64,000 bases of DNA from Fibrobacter sp. UWB2 (GCF_002210425.1 NZ_MWQK01000006.1:1-64000); one strand, 5' to 3'. Positions 7,653 through 16,481 are shown, numbered from the stretch's first letter. Notes: generated by a model not told the origin, from the sequence alone. Made by a program: numbers and translations.

Positions 7653-9644
7653 ATGAAAAATTTAAAATTTGCGATTCTTGGGTGTGGTCATATTGCGACA
7701 AAGATGGCTGCCGCTGTTAAGACTTTGGAAAATCAGGGAATGGGCGTGGAATGCTACGCCGTGGCATCCCGCAATTTGGAAAAGGCGACTGCTTTTGCCA
7801 AGGAATATGGCTTTGAAAAAGCGTATGGCAGTTACGAGGAACTTGTTGCGGATTCTGCAATCGATTTGATTTATATTGCGACGCCGCATTCGCATCATCA
7901 TGTATTTGCAAAACTTTGTATTGAACATGGCCGAAATATTCTTGTCGAAAAGGCTTTTACGGCGAATGCAAAACTTGCGGCAGAAGTGATTTCTTTGGCG
8001 CATGATAAGGGCGTCTTTTTGTGCGAAGCGATGTGGACGCGATTCTTGCCTGCGCTAGAGACGATTCGTGGCTGGATTCGCGACGGTCGCATTGGAAATG
8101 TTGAAACGCTCGAAGCTGATTTCTCGATGAAACTTAGCGATAGGGACCGTATGCATGACCCTGCGCTTGCGGGCGGTGCGCTTTTGGATATCGGTATTTA
8201 CAGCCTTACGTTTGCGGACTTGTTCCTCGGTGAGCGTATTGATGCTGATGGAAAAGTTGTTCGCAACGAAATTACATCGATGGATTGCAAATGCGTCAAG
8301 TTCAAGACGGGCGTGGATGCGAGCGACTGGATAAATCTCACGTATGAAAACGGCCAAAAAGCATATCTTAAGACATCAATGGTCTCGCCGACGCATAACG
8401 AGGGCGTGATTTACGGAACGGCTGGGCAAATCCGCGTGCAGAACTTGAATGATATGGTGAAACTGGAATTGCTTGATGATGCCGGAAATGTCGTTGAAAC
8501 TGTTGAACCTCCGCGCCTCTGCAATTGCTACGAATACGAAGTTCTCGCTTGCAAGGAAGCGATTGAAAATCCCGCACAGTTCCGGCACGAAATTTGCGAC
8601 GGCCCGGCGTACTCCGTCGTTTGGGAGCGCCCGGAAATGACTCATGCCAAAACGATGGAATTCATGACGCTCATGGACAAAATTCGCGAGCTGTTTGGCG
8701 TGAGCTACACGTTTGAAATTTCTCCAGGTGAAACGTGGAATCGTAACGGCGACAAGTCTATTTTGCAAGTGTTCGATATCGAAACGGGCGAAGCAAAAGT
8801 TCTCAAGGAATTCGACTGCGTGATTGAAGCGCCGAACTGGAGTGCAGACGGAACGTTCCTCACGTACAATAGCAATGGTCGCATTTTCAAGTACACGCTT
8901 GCAACAGGCGAGGTGACAAAAATCGAAAGTCATTATGTGGACAACTGCAATAACGACCACGTTCTTGACCCAGATGGCAGCGGCGTTTACGTGAGCCACC
9001 ACACCAAAGAAGACGGCCTTTCCCGCATTTACAAGATTTATTTTGATGGCCGCGAACCGCGATTGGTGACGCCCCTTGCGCCAAGCTATTTGCATGGAAT
9101 CACGCCTGACGGAAAAACGCTTGCGTACTGTGCCGAACGCAACGGCTCGTATGACATTTACACAATTCTGGCGGCGGGCGGTAACGAAACTCGCCTCACG
9201 ACTGCATTTGGACTGAATGACGGTCCTGAATATGATTGCAATGGCGAATATATTTGGTTTAATTCAGAGCGCTCTGGGCGTATGCAAGCTTTCTGCATGA
9301 AGGCGGATGGCTCCGAACAAACGCAGATGACGCATGACTTGCATTGGAATACTTGGTTCCCGCATATTTCGCCGGACAGTCAAAAGGTCGTGATGGTGGC
9401 GTACACAGAAACGGATGTGCGCCCGGGCGAACATGTGCCTAACAAGAATGTGGAACTCCGCTTGATGCGCCGCGCACTCCCCGTAGAATCGAATTGCTCA
9501 CTCCCTGCAGATTCTTGGTCTGCACCGCAAACGATTCTTAAACTCTTCGGCGGTCAAGGAACTATCAATGTCAATTCCTGGGCTCCCGACAGCAGACGCT
9601 TTGCTTTTGTAAGTTACGTTCACGGCAACGATTCATCCAACTAA
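7653..9644 (+). CDS. Gfo/Idh/MocA oxidoreductase fused to TolB-like beta-propeller
   Basis: A 663-residue single frame with two unrelated halves. Residues 1-330: NAD(P)-binding Rossmann domain (FAILGCGHIATKM), IYIATPHSHHH, the sugar-dehydrogenase motif as VEKAF instead of the usual EKP, then a C-terminal alpha/beta domain with GGALLDIGIYSL. Residues about 350-663: beta-propeller repeats of the TolB/WD40-like type (APNWSADGTFLTYNS, LHGITPDGKTLAYC, FPHISPDSQKVVMVAY, VNSWAPDSRRFAFVSY). The first half would oxidise or reduce a sugar-like substrate; the second may bind a glycan or protein. No signal peptide, so cytoplasmic. ATG 7653 has no strong Shine-Dalgarno site. Confidence 0.8.
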   Translation: MKNLKFAILGCGHIATKMAAAVKTLENQGMGVECYAVASRNLEKATAFAKEYGFEKAYGSYEELVADSAIDLIYIATPHSHHHVFAKLCIEHGRNILVEKAFTANAKLAAEVISLAHDKGVFLCEAMWTRFLPALETIRGWIRDGRIGNVETLEADFSMKLSDRDRMHDPALAGGALLDIGIYSLTFADLFLGERIDADGKVVRNEITSMDCKCVKFKTGVDASDWINLTYENGQKAYLKTSMVSPTHNEGVIYGTAGQIRVQNLNDMVKLELLDDAGNVVETVEPPRLCNCYEYEVLACKEAIENPAQFRHEICDGPAYSVVWERPEMTHAKTMEFMTLMDKIRELFGVSYTFEISPGETWNRNGDKSILQVFDIETGEAKVLKEFDCVIEAPNWSADGTFLTYNSNGRIFKYTLATGEVTKIESHYVDNCNNDHVLDPDGSGVYVSHHTKEDGLSRIYKIYFDGREPRLVTPLAPSYLHGITPDGKTLAYCAERNGSYDIYTILAAGGNETRLTTAFGLNDGPEYDCNGEYIWFNSERSGRMQAFCMKADGSEQTQMTHDLHWNTWFPHISPDSQKVVMVAYTETDVRPGEHVPNKNVELRLMRRALPVESNCSLPADSWSAPQTILKLFGGQGTINVNSWAPDSRRFAFVSYVHGNDSSN

Positions 9645-9688
9645 CACCCCTCCTCGGAACGGAAACGCACTTACAAAAACACAAAAAG

Positions 9689-9715
9689 CCCTCGCGAATA
9701 CTCGCGAGGGACTTT
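9689..9715. terminator. bidirectional intrinsic terminator
   Basis: Stem CCCTCGCG (9689-9696) with CGCGAGGG (9703-9710), loop AATACT, AAAAA on the left and ACTTTT on the right. It serves the fusion gene and probably the convergent FISUMP gene. Confidence 0.8.
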
Positions 9716-9750
9716 TACGTTAAAAGAATTGTTTTATCGAAACTTGACTG

Positions 9751-9777
9751 GATCCTTCGCTACGCTCAGGATGACGA
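9751..9777. repeat. dispersed GGATCC...CAGGATGAC repeat
   Basis: A 27-bp sequence that is the reverse complement of the TCATCC-TGAGCG-TAGCGA-GGATCC repeat type found in several copies in this window. It lies in the gap between convergent genes. Confidence 0.6.
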
Positions 9778-9790
9778 GATAACGCGACTA

Positions 9791-10546
9791 TTACACGTTC
9801 TTCACGCAGCGGATCGAGAGAGCGTCGGATCTGTACACGCCTTCGATATCAACGGAATTGTTGGTAATGCTCAGGCGGAATGCATTAGCCTTGCCGTATT
9901 CATCCTTGCTCCAGAAACGGGCGCGTCTGCTGAAATGGCAGAAGTTGCCGTTGTCAAAGCGGTAACCGGCTGGGAGCGCGAAGAATCCAAACGTATCCTT
10001 GCCCTTGTTCTTCCACATGAATTTGGCACGCAGCTCGCCACCATCGGACTTGGCGTCAAGATTGCTGAGGAGCTGTTCCCATTCCTTGTTGCTCGGAATA
10101 TGCCAACCTTCTGGGGCAATGCCCTTGTAGTTCTTGTCCTTGATTTTGTTGTACATCTCGATATCTTTTGCCGTAGACTGTTCAGCGTATTCATCAGGAA
10201 TGTCCAAAGCCTTTGTCCATGTGTACAAACGACCGAACTTTGCAACGTTCGATTCATCGTTGTTCGGAGCGTAGCTACCTTCGGTCTTGAAACGCAGGTT
10301 TTCTGCCATCCAGACCTGGTTTCCGATTTGAATGGTGCGGTACGTTTCTCCATCGCGGGCGTCCGTGAAAGTCCCGTATTTGAACTTGGCTTCGTTTTCC
10401 TTGATGCAGTCGTCGTAAGGCGTGTTGTTCAAAGCTTCGGGCGCATTCTGCTTGGTTTCTTTGCTGATTCTACGCCCTAGTGCGTATGCAGCGACGACGA
10501 TGACAATGAGAACAAAGATATTGAATATGATGAATGAAATATGCAT
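9791..10546 (-). CDS. membrane-anchored FISUMP-domain protein
   Basis: A 251-residue protein. One N-terminal transmembrane helix (about 5-24) followed by a FISUMP domain (F. succinogenes major paralogous domain, TIGR02145): DARDGETYRTIQIGNQVWMAENL, FGRLYTW, CP-equivalent APEGWHIPSNKEW, FALPAGYR and terminal LSIRCVKN. The domain is related to sulfatase-modifying-factor/lectin-like folds; its role in Fibrobacter is unknown. GGAGG lies six bases before ATG. Unlike the lipoprotein version at 47.5-48.5 kb it has no lipobox or Ser-rich linker, so it is held by the helix on the outer face of the inner membrane. Confidence 0.88.
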   Translation of the reverse strand: MHISFIIFNIFVLIVIVVAAYALGRRISKETKQNAPEALNNTPYDDCIKENEAKFKYGTFTDARDGETYRTIQIGNQVWMAENLRFKTEGSYAPNNDESNVAKFGRLYTWTKALDIPDEYAEQSTAKDIEMYNKIKDKNYKGIAPEGWHIPSNKEWEQLLSNLDAKSDGGELRAKFMWKNKGKDTFGFFALPAGYRFDNGNFCHFSRRARFWSKDEYGKANAFRLSITNNSVDIEGVYRSDALSIRCVKNV

Positions 10547-10610
10547 ATGAACCTCCGTATGTTTAATGTATAATCTTTTTTGATGAAACTGATAACTTTA
10601 ACTTATATTA

Positions 10611-12164
10611 TTAAAAGGGAAAAATCAAAGTTGTTATAAATATATTTGCGGCTAGGATGATAAAATTCATCGGAAGGCCGATTTTAACAAAATCTGTAAA
10701 ATGGTAACCGCCCGGGCCGTAAACGAGCATGTGGGTGGGGGAGCCAATCGGGGTAGCAAAGCTACTGCTTGCGGCAATCATGAGTGCGATACAGAATGTG
10801 AGCTGGTTCACGCCAAGGGCGCTCGCGGCGCTCAATGCAATGGGGCAGAACAATGCTGCGGCTGCCGTGTTGCTGATAAATTCGGTGATGAAGGTTGCGA
10901 CAACGCACATGATGGCAAGTGTAATGTAGGGGTTACTCCCGCTCACGCTCAAAATGCTGTTTGCAATTTTTGAGGCGACACCGGTGATTTCAAGCGCTTT
11001 GCCAAGGCAAATGCTTCCTGCAAAAACGATGATGATTTCCCAGTTGATGGCGTTCATTGCTTGCGTGCTTGAACAGCAACGGAAAAGGATCATGGCTGCG
11101 GCAGCGAGTATGCAAGACGAAAGTAATGGCATTATGTTAAATGCCGAAAGGAGCACCATGGCAATCATGATTGCTGCGGAAATAACGGTTTTCTTTCCAA
11201 ATTTTTTTCCGACGGCTGCGTTTTCAATGACGCCTTCCAGATGCTCGTTTTTCAAGTTGAGGTTGTTGCAAATCCACTGGAGTTGCTCCGCCTTGCCCGA
11301 TACGATGATGTGGTCTGCGCCCATGATGATGGAATCGGGGGTAGCAACTTCGACTTCGTTATCGAAACGGCGGATGGCGAGAATGCCGTTCTTGTCTTTC
11401 TCGAAACCGAGCGGATTGCTGTCGTAGATTTCTCGCAAGGTCATGCCGATAAAGTTATGTTTTGAGGGCACGCAGAGTTCGAGTGTCATTTCGTCATCGC
11501 TGAGCCCGCTTAACGGGGACTTGCGTTCGGGGAGGAGCTTCTGCAGTGCGATGACAGACAAAATGCCAACAGCAAGGCAGAATAGCCCGCAAATCGTTGT
11601 CGTGAAAATCCCGAGATGGATGCCGGTCGCATCGGTGTAGAGCCCTGAAATAATGAGGTTTGGCGGAGTTCCGATCAAGGTGCAGATGCCGCCCATTCCA
11701 GATGCGTAACTGAGCGGAATCAATAGCTTGGACGGCGAAATGCCGAGCTTTTTGGACCAAATCTTCACGATGTTGATGAACAAGGCAACGATGGTCGTGT
11801 TGGTGAGGAGAGAACTTAAAAGGGCAACGGGGAGCATGAGGCGCGTGATGGCTCCCGTGAGAGTTTTTGGGGTGCCCATCAGGTGCTTGACAATCCAATT
11901 TAAAACGCCAGTCTGGTTGAGGCCTGCAATGACTGCGAAAAGGACGCCGATAACGAGGACGGACGGTGCGCAGAAACCGCCAAATGCACCCTTGACATCA
12001 AGGACTCCGCTTATGAATAAAGCGGACATGGCGGCGACAAAGATGAGGTCGGTGCGCAATTTTGAAAACATCATGGACGCAAAAAGCGCGAGGATTACAG
12101 CTATTGTAAACCACGCATTCCCCGAGAGTCCCAATAGTTCAAAAGAAAGTAAACCTTGTAACAT
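10611..12164 (-). CDS. SLC13/DASS-family permease with central RCK-C-like domain
   Basis: A 517-residue protein from ATG 12164, which has GGAGGG five bases upstream; the frame starts 12 nt earlier at an ATG that is part of that ribosome-binding region. About 11 transmembrane helices with the duplicated family motifs NTTIVALF ... IGTPPNLI and SNTAAAALF ... TPIGSPTHMLV. Residues about 215-305 form a soluble insert (VPSKHNFIGMTLREI ... GADHIIVSGKAEQLQWI) like a TrkA-C/RCK-C domain. Members carry sodium-coupled sulfate, dicarboxylates or similar anions; for a succinate producer a dicarboxylate is attractive but not shown. Confidence 0.82.
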   Translation of the reverse strand: MLQGLLSFELLGLSGNAWFTIAVILALFASMMFSKLRTDLIFVAAMSALFISGVLDVKGAFGGFCAPSVLVIGVLFAVIAGLNQTGVLNWIVKHLMGTPKTLTGAITRLMLPVALLSSLLTNTTIVALFINIVKIWSKKLGISPSKLLIPLSYASGMGGICTLIGTPPNLIISGLYTDATGIHLGIFTTTICGLFCLAVGILSVIALQKLLPERKSPLSGLSDDEMTLELCVPSKHNFIGMTLREIYDSNPLGFEKDKNGILAIRRFDNEVEVATPDSIIMGADHIIVSGKAEQLQWICNNLNLKNEHLEGVIENAAVGKKFGKKTVISAAIMIAMVLLSAFNIMPLLSSCILAAAAMILFRCCSSTQAMNAINWEIIIVFAGSICLGKALEITGVASKIANSILSVSGSNPYITLAIMCVVATFITEFISNTAAAALFCPIALSAASALGVNQLTFCIALMIAASSSFATPIGSPTHMLVYGPGGYHFTDFVKIGLPMNFIILAANIFITTLIFPF

Positions 12165-12249
12165 TCTTCCCTCCATTGGGGAAATTTATAATAATATTAC
12201 AAGGATTTCAAACGGCTAATTATTTCAAATTGGAATGATTTCGGGGCTT

Positions 12250-13497
12250 TTAACCCCTGCTGGTGGCGATTCTCTTGATGATGCGGACGACTGTTTCCAT
12301 GCCTTCGACGGTCACGTGTTCGAAGGGACCGTGGTAGCCGTAGCCGCCCGTGCCGAGATTTGGGCAGGGGAGTCCCATAAAGCTGAGTTTGGCGCCGTCG
12401 GTGCCGCCGCGCACAGGGTCGCTTACCGGCGTGATGTTTTCGGCGGCGATGGCTGTGCGGGCGCGTTCAAGGACTTCGGGCGTTTTTTCGATGATCTGCA
12501 GCATGTTGCTGTAGGAATGCTTGAGCTCGAGCTCGATAGAGCCTTCGCCGAATTTTTCGTTAAACTTTTTGGCGATTTCGCGTAGGAATTCCTGGCGTTC
12601 TTCAAATCGCGTCTGGTCGTGGTCGCGGACGATGTAGCTGAGTGTCGCTTCGGTCACGTCGCCTTGCATGTCGGTCAGGTGGTAGAATCCTTCGCGGCCT
12701 TCGGTGGTGGCGGGTGTTTCGTTTTCGGGGAGCGCCATCGCAATTTCGGCGGCCATGAGGCTTGCGTTTTTCATGATGCCCTTGGCTTCGCCGGGATGCA
12801 CGCCTTTGCCGTGAATCTTGAAGGTGGCACTTGCGGCGTTGAAGTTTTCGTAAGCGATGTCGCCTTCGTATCCGCCGTCGACGGTGTAGGCGTATTTAGC
12901 CGTGAAATAGCTCAAGTCCAGACGGTCGGCGCCGCGTCCGATTTCTTCGTCTGGAGTGAAGCAGACCCAGATGTCTCCGTGGCCTGAGAGGTTCTCGTAG
13001 CCGCGGCTTTCGGCGTGGCGGTCGATTTCGATGAGCTCTTCCATGGCGGTCACGATTTCGGCAATGCCTGCCTTGTCGTCGGCGCCGAGGAGCGTTGTGC
13101 CGTCAGTCGTGATGAGTGTGCGGCCCTTGAGCCATTTGAGCGTGGGGAAGTCCTCGACCTTGAGCATGGCACCCGAGCCTTTGAGCGGAACATCTTCGCC
13201 GTCGTAATCTTCGATGATTTGCGGTTTCGGGTTCACGCCCGAGAAGTCCGGTGACGTGTCCATGTGACTGATGAATCCAATAGGCGTGTCGCTTTCGCGG
13301 CCTTCGGTGGCGGGCAGAAGTCCGTAGACGTAGCCGTTCTCATCCATCTTCACTTGTGAAAGTCCAATCTGTTCGAGCTCCTCGGTCAAGAACTTGGAGA
13401 GTTCAAGTTGCTGCTTGGTACTCGGGCAACTTTCGCTATTCTCGTCGGAGGTGGTGGTGAAGCTCACGTATTTTAAAAAGCGGTCTTGAACTTTCAT
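12250..13497 (-). CDS. pepT: peptidase T (tripeptide aminopeptidase)
   Basis: A 415-residue M20-family zinc peptidase from ATG 13497 (MKVQDRFLKYV). Metal and catalytic residues are all present: His78-x-Asp80 in SHMDTSPD, Asp140 in GADDKAG, Glu184-Glu185 in FTPDEEIG, Asp207 in TVDGGYEG, and the C-terminal His of FEHVTVE; GGTDGAKLSF is also conserved. The enzyme releases the N-terminal residue from tripeptides in the cytoplasm. The frame begins nine codons earlier (13524) but that part overlaps the Vsr promoter region and lacks similarity. Divergent from vsr. Confidence 0.92.
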   Translation of the reverse strand: MKVQDRFLKYVSFTTTSDENSESCPSTKQQLELSKFLTEELEQIGLSQVKMDENGYVYGLLPATEGRESDTPIGFISHMDTSPDFSGVNPKPQIIEDYDGEDVPLKGSGAMLKVEDFPTLKWLKGRTLITTDGTTLLGADDKAGIAEIVTAMEELIEIDRHAESRGYENLSGHGDIWVCFTPDEEIGRGADRLDLSYFTAKYAYTVDGGYEGDIAYENFNAASATFKIHGKGVHPGEAKGIMKNASLMAAEIAMALPENETPATTEGREGFYHLTDMQGDVTEATLSYIVRDHDQTRFEERQEFLREIAKKFNEKFGEGSIELELKHSYSNMLQIIEKTPEVLERARTAIAAENITPVSDPVRGGTDGAKLSFMGLPCPNLGTGGYGYHGPFEHVTVEGMETVVRIIKRIATSRG

Positions 13498-13587
13498 TTT
13501 GTGCCTGCTATTAAAAGAAATCAAAATAAATTACACTGTTGTTACGCAATTAAATTTATCTTTTTTAACGTAATTGGGAACACGATA

Positions 13588-14094
13588 GTGGATAAAGTTT
13601 CAAGAAAATCGAGTGCCAAGAAAAAGGCGGCAAAAAGGCGCAGGTCTCGCAAGCCGATGACCCGCTCGCAGATGATGCAGGCGGTCCATTCGGAGGATAC
13701 AAAGCCCGAGATGATTGTGCGCAAAGCGCTTTTTGAGGCAGGATTCCGCTATCGGCTTCACCGTCGGGATTTGCCGGGGACGCCGGATATTTTCGTACAA
13801 AAGTATGGGGTCGCGATTTTTGTGAACGGGTGTTTTTGGCACCAGCACGGTTGCAAGCTCACGAGTCGCCCGAAGTCGAATTCTGCATTTTGGAACGACA
13901 AGTTTGACCGCAACATTGTGCGCGATATTAAAACGCAACACGAACTTTCACTCTTGGGGTATCGCGTGGCGATTGTCTGGGAGTGCTCCTTGCGGGCGGA
14001 AGGTGTTGCCGATGCGGGGAATATGGGGGCTGCCCTCACGTTGGAGCGCTTAATTGATTTTATCAAGAGTGATGACGAGACAATTGAGCTGTAA
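13588..14094 (+). CDS. vsr: very short patch repair endonuclease (Vsr), orphan
   Basis: A 168-residue protein if GTG 13588 is used (GGGAA seven bases upstream); the frame is open further back but reads through the pepT promoter side. A Lys/Arg-rich N-terminal tail precedes MTRSQMMQAVHSEDTKPE, the Vsr signature. Catalytic Asp67 lies in GTPDIFV, and the zinc/active-site block NGCFWHQHGCK is intact. Vsr nicks 5' of T in T:G mismatches formed by deamination of 5-methylcytosine. No cytosine methyltransferase gene is in the window, so it is an orphan here. Confidence 0.9.
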   Translation: MDKVSRKSSAKKKAAKRRRSRKPMTRSQMMQAVHSEDTKPEMIVRKALFEAGFRYRLHRRDLPGTPDIFVQKYGVAIFVNGCFWHQHGCKLTSRPKSNSAFWNDKFDRNIVRDIKTQHELSLLGYRVAIVWECSLRAEGVADAGNMGAALTLERLIDFIKSDDETIEL

Positions 14095-14144
14095 AATTGT
14101 AGTTTAGAATAGTAATTCTTGGGAGCTTTTGAGAAGGAGAATTT

Positions 14145-14855
14145 ATGACTATTGAAGAGGCTGTTTTAGCACGACATTCTGTGCGTAGGTATGCTTCGAC
14201 GCCTTTGACCAAGGAACAGGTTGAGGAATTGCAGTCGCGGATTCGTCGGTTGAATGAAAATTTTGCACTCCACATGCAGCTTGTTTTAAATGACAATGTG
14301 GCATTTAGTGGGCGTTTGGCGCATTACGGATCGTTTCGGAATGTGACAAATTACATTGCGATTGCGGGTCAAAAGTCTGTGGCAGGGTGCGAAGCTTCGC
14401 TCGATGAACGCGTGGGGTATGCGACGGCGGATATCGTGCTTTTGGCGCAGATGATTGGGCTCAATACTTGCGTGGTCGGGCTTACGTTCAAGAAGACTCC
14501 GACGATTGAAATTGACGATGGCGAAAAGCTGGAGCTTGTGATTGCGATTGGCAATGGGGAGACGCAGGGCGTGCAGCACCCGATGAAGCCTGTGACGCGA
14601 ATTGCGCCGGATTACGATCAATCTCCGGATTGGTTCAAGAAGGGAATTGACTGCGTGATGCTTGCGCCGTCGGCTTTGAACCAGTTCAAGGCTAAATTTA
14701 GCGTTGACGAGAGTGGCCGCGTTTTTGCGGAGAAGCGTTTGGGCTTTTTTAGCAAGGTCGATCTTGGAATTTTCAAGTATTTCTTTGAAATTGGCTCTGG
14801 CAAGGAAATTTTCCGCCGTTCCATGCAAACTTTGCGCAGTTCAGACACGATTTAG
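14145..14855 (+). CDS. nitroreductase-family flavoprotein (TM1586-like)
   Basis: A 236-residue protein with GAGAAGGAG upstream of ATG. It begins MTIEEAVLARHSVRRY, the nitroreductase FMN-binding start, with a shortened fold and an internal repeat of the half-domain (CVMLAPSALNQFKAKFSV), which fits the TM1586/nitroreductase-like subgroup. Such enzymes bind FMN and transfer electrons from NAD(P)H; the natural substrate is unknown. It stands alone, followed by a 286-bp gap filled with palindromic repeats. Confidence 0.75.
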   Translation: MTIEEAVLARHSVRRYASTPLTKEQVEELQSRIRRLNENFALHMQLVLNDNVAFSGRLAHYGSFRNVTNYIAIAGQKSVAGCEASLDERVGYATADIVLLAQMIGLNTCVVGLTFKKTPTIEIDDGEKLELVIAIGNGETQGVQHPMKPVTRIAPDYDQSPDWFKKGIDCVMLAPSALNQFKAKFSVDESGRVFAEKRLGFFSKVDLGIFKYFFEIGSGKEIFRRSMQTLRSSDTI

Positions 14856-14865
14856 CGTTATTTTG

Positions 14866-15077
14866 TCATGCCCGATTTAATCTCTTTGATCACTTAGTGC
14901 TTTGACGCTTTGCGTCAGCATCTTCGGCTCAATCATGACAGTCTGCAAGCAGCCTGTCGCGACACTCGCCTTGAATGCAACTAGCACTTATGTGAGCATG
15001 ATCCGCGTATGGGGAGGGCATCGCCTTCTTGAGCTTGAAAAAAAGGAGATTCCCGCTCGGAGGCGGGAATGACAGAT
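14866..15077. repeat. intergenic repeat block
   Basis: No gene was seen in this gap. It starts with TGTCATGCCCGATTTAATCTC and ends with a palindrome ATTCCCGC/GCGGGAAT (15049-15056 with 15063-15070) followed by GACA, in inverted orientation. Both belong to the REP-like family. Confidence 0.55.
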
Positions 15078-15105
15078 TAGGTTTAAATTTTTTTTTAAAT
15101 TTTAT

Positions 15106-15135
15106 GGTAACACTTTTGAATACCTCCGGTGTTAC
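15106..15135 (+). promoter_or_regulatory. ECF-type promoter, copy 1 (sigma operon)
   Basis: GGTAACAC at 15106-15113 (-35) and GGTGTTAC at 15128-15135 (-10), starts 22 nt apart, preceded by an A/T-rich tract. The same pair at the same spacing occurs at 18954 and 23208. GTG 15142 lies about where transcription would begin, so the sigma mRNA may be leaderless. Confidence 0.75.
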
Positions 15136-15141
15136 ATAAAC

Positions 15142-15645
15142 GTGAAAAGCCTAGAAACCTTAAAAAAAGCAGGATTTGCAAAGATTTACGAGAAGTACGC
15201 GCCTATGGTCTATAGGCGCTGCTTGCAACTCCTTCGCGATGACGCTGAAGCTAGCGACCTCATGCAAGACGTTTTTTTGCGGATTTACTCTGCATCGGAA
15301 CGCCTGGATATGGAATCGCCGAGCAGCCTTTTGTGGAATACGGCAACGAGACTTTGCCTCAACCGCATTCGTGACAAGCGCCGTCGTGGACTTGACGTAG
15401 ATTCTTCTAGCCTGCTTTTGAGCATCGCCTGTGCCGAAGACGAGCATGACGATTACGAAACGAAAAATGTGCTGGCAAAGCTCTTTTCGAAGGAACCCGA
15501 ATCTAGCCGCACAATGGCAGTCCTCCATTTTGTCGATGGAATGACGCTCGAAGAGACTGCCCGTGAAGTGGGGCTCTCGGTAAGCGGTGTGCGCAAGCGT
15601 TTGCGCGGGTTACAGGCCAAAGTTAAAACTCTGGAGGTTCAGTGA
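15142..15645 (+). CDS. ECF-subfamily RNA polymerase sigma factor
   Basis: A 167-residue protein starting with GTG. Sigma region 2: FAKIYEKYAPMVYRRCLQLL ... ASDLMQDVFLRIYSA ... WNTATRLCLNRIRDKRRR; region 4: FVDGMTLEETAREVGLSVSGVRKRLRGL. Regions 1 and 3 are absent, so it is a minimal ECF sigma. It is the first gene of an operon with an anti-sigma-like membrane protein (TGATG overlap) and a caspase-like surface protein. The promoter in front of it is repeated upstream of the TonB receptor operon and the ExbB-ExbD-TonB operon, so it probably autoregulates and controls both. Confidence 0.9.
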   Translation: MKSLETLKKAGFAKIYEKYAPMVYRRCLQLLRDDAEASDLMQDVFLRIYSASERLDMESPSSLLWNTATRLCLNRIRDKRRRGLDVDSSSLLLSIACAEDEHDDYETKNVLAKLFSKEPESSRTMAVLHFVDGMTLEETAREVGLSVSGVRKRLRGLQAKVKTLEVQ

Positions 15646-16481
15646 TGATTCCCGATTGGAAATTAGAACGATTCCTGACTGGCGATTTGCCGGAAGAAGA
15701 AATGAATAAGCTTCGCGAGCTTGAAGCGGATGATGCGGTATTTGCAAATCGCGTAAAAATGCTCCGCGAAGACAACAAGGCAATTTTGAGCAAGTTGCCG
15801 TTTGAAACGCTTGCCGCGAATCTTGGAACGGATGCTGCTGAGGAAGGTCGCGCGAATCTTGGAACGGGTGCTGCCGGGATTGCCGCGAAAAATGCTGCGA
15901 AAAATGCGGTGCGCTTCACGCTCGTGAAATTTGCGGCTGCGGCGATGTTCGTTTTTGCGATTGCCTTGGTCGCGTTCTTTGCCCAGCGCGAAACTTCCGT
16001 GATGAACGAACGCGTGGGTGGCGATGTCGCCGCTGTCAATGGTTCGCAAAACACGCAGGTTGCTCTTGCCGAAAATGAATCCGACACGCGAATCAAGGGA
16101 CTTGACGCCCGCATGGAAGTATGGAAAAAGACTCCTGCCGGGATTGTCCAGCTGAACGATCTTGATTCTGTCGGCGAAGGCGATGAAATCCAGTTGCGCT
16201 ATGCCGTTCCTGAAAAATGCTTTGGACTCCTTTTTAGCATGGACGGCAATGGCGCTCTGACTCTCCACATGGGCGATGGCGTGAAGGCGATTGAACTTGC
16301 TCCGGGCAAGATGAATTCTCTCCCGTTTGCGTACAAGCTTGATGATGCTCCGTACTTTGAAAAGTTCTTCTTCGTGACTTCTCCCAAGGAGTTTGCGGTT
16401 GAAGAAAATGATGTTGATAAGTTGCTTAAGAGAAGCGACGTGAAGGTGATTGGTTTTACTCTCAAGAAGGTGGGTAAATAA
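15645..16481 (+). CDS. putative membrane anti-sigma factor
   Basis: A 278-residue protein from ATG 15645, which shares one base with the sigma stop (TGATG) and has GGAGG nine bases upstream; a GTG three bases earlier is in frame. The N-terminal 50 residues (WKLERFLTGDLPEEEMNKL) resemble the start of anti-sigma domains but have no zinc-binding HxxxCxxC. One transmembrane helix at about 88-110 (FTLVKFAAAAMFVFAIALVAFF) separates it from a periplasmic domain (about 135-278; LLFSMDGNGALTLHMG), similar in style to DUF4384 domains. The role is inferred from position and topology: it would hold the sigma factor until a periplasmic signal arrives. Confidence 0.68.
   Translation: MIPDWKLERFLTGDLPEEEMNKLRELEADDAVFANRVKMLREDNKAILSKLPFETLAANLGTDAAEEGRANLGTGAAGIAAKNAAKNAVRFTLVKFAAAAMFVFAIALVAFFAQRETSVMNERVGGDVAAVNGSQNTQVALAENESDTRIKGLDARMEVWKKTPAGIVQLNDLDSVGEGDEIQLRYAVPEKCFGLLFSMDGNGALTLHMGDGVKAIELAPGKMNSLPFAYKLDDAPYFEKFFFVTSPKEFAVEENDVDKLLKRSDVKVIGFTLKKVGK

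Noticed and set aside
7653-9644. Frameshift or sequencing join between two genes
   Set aside because: The frame is continuous with no internal start signal at the domain border; kept as a fusion, though a relative would settle it.
12235-12585. Plus-strand ORF opposite pepT
   Set aside because: Shadow frame; pepT metal-binding residues fix the coding strand.
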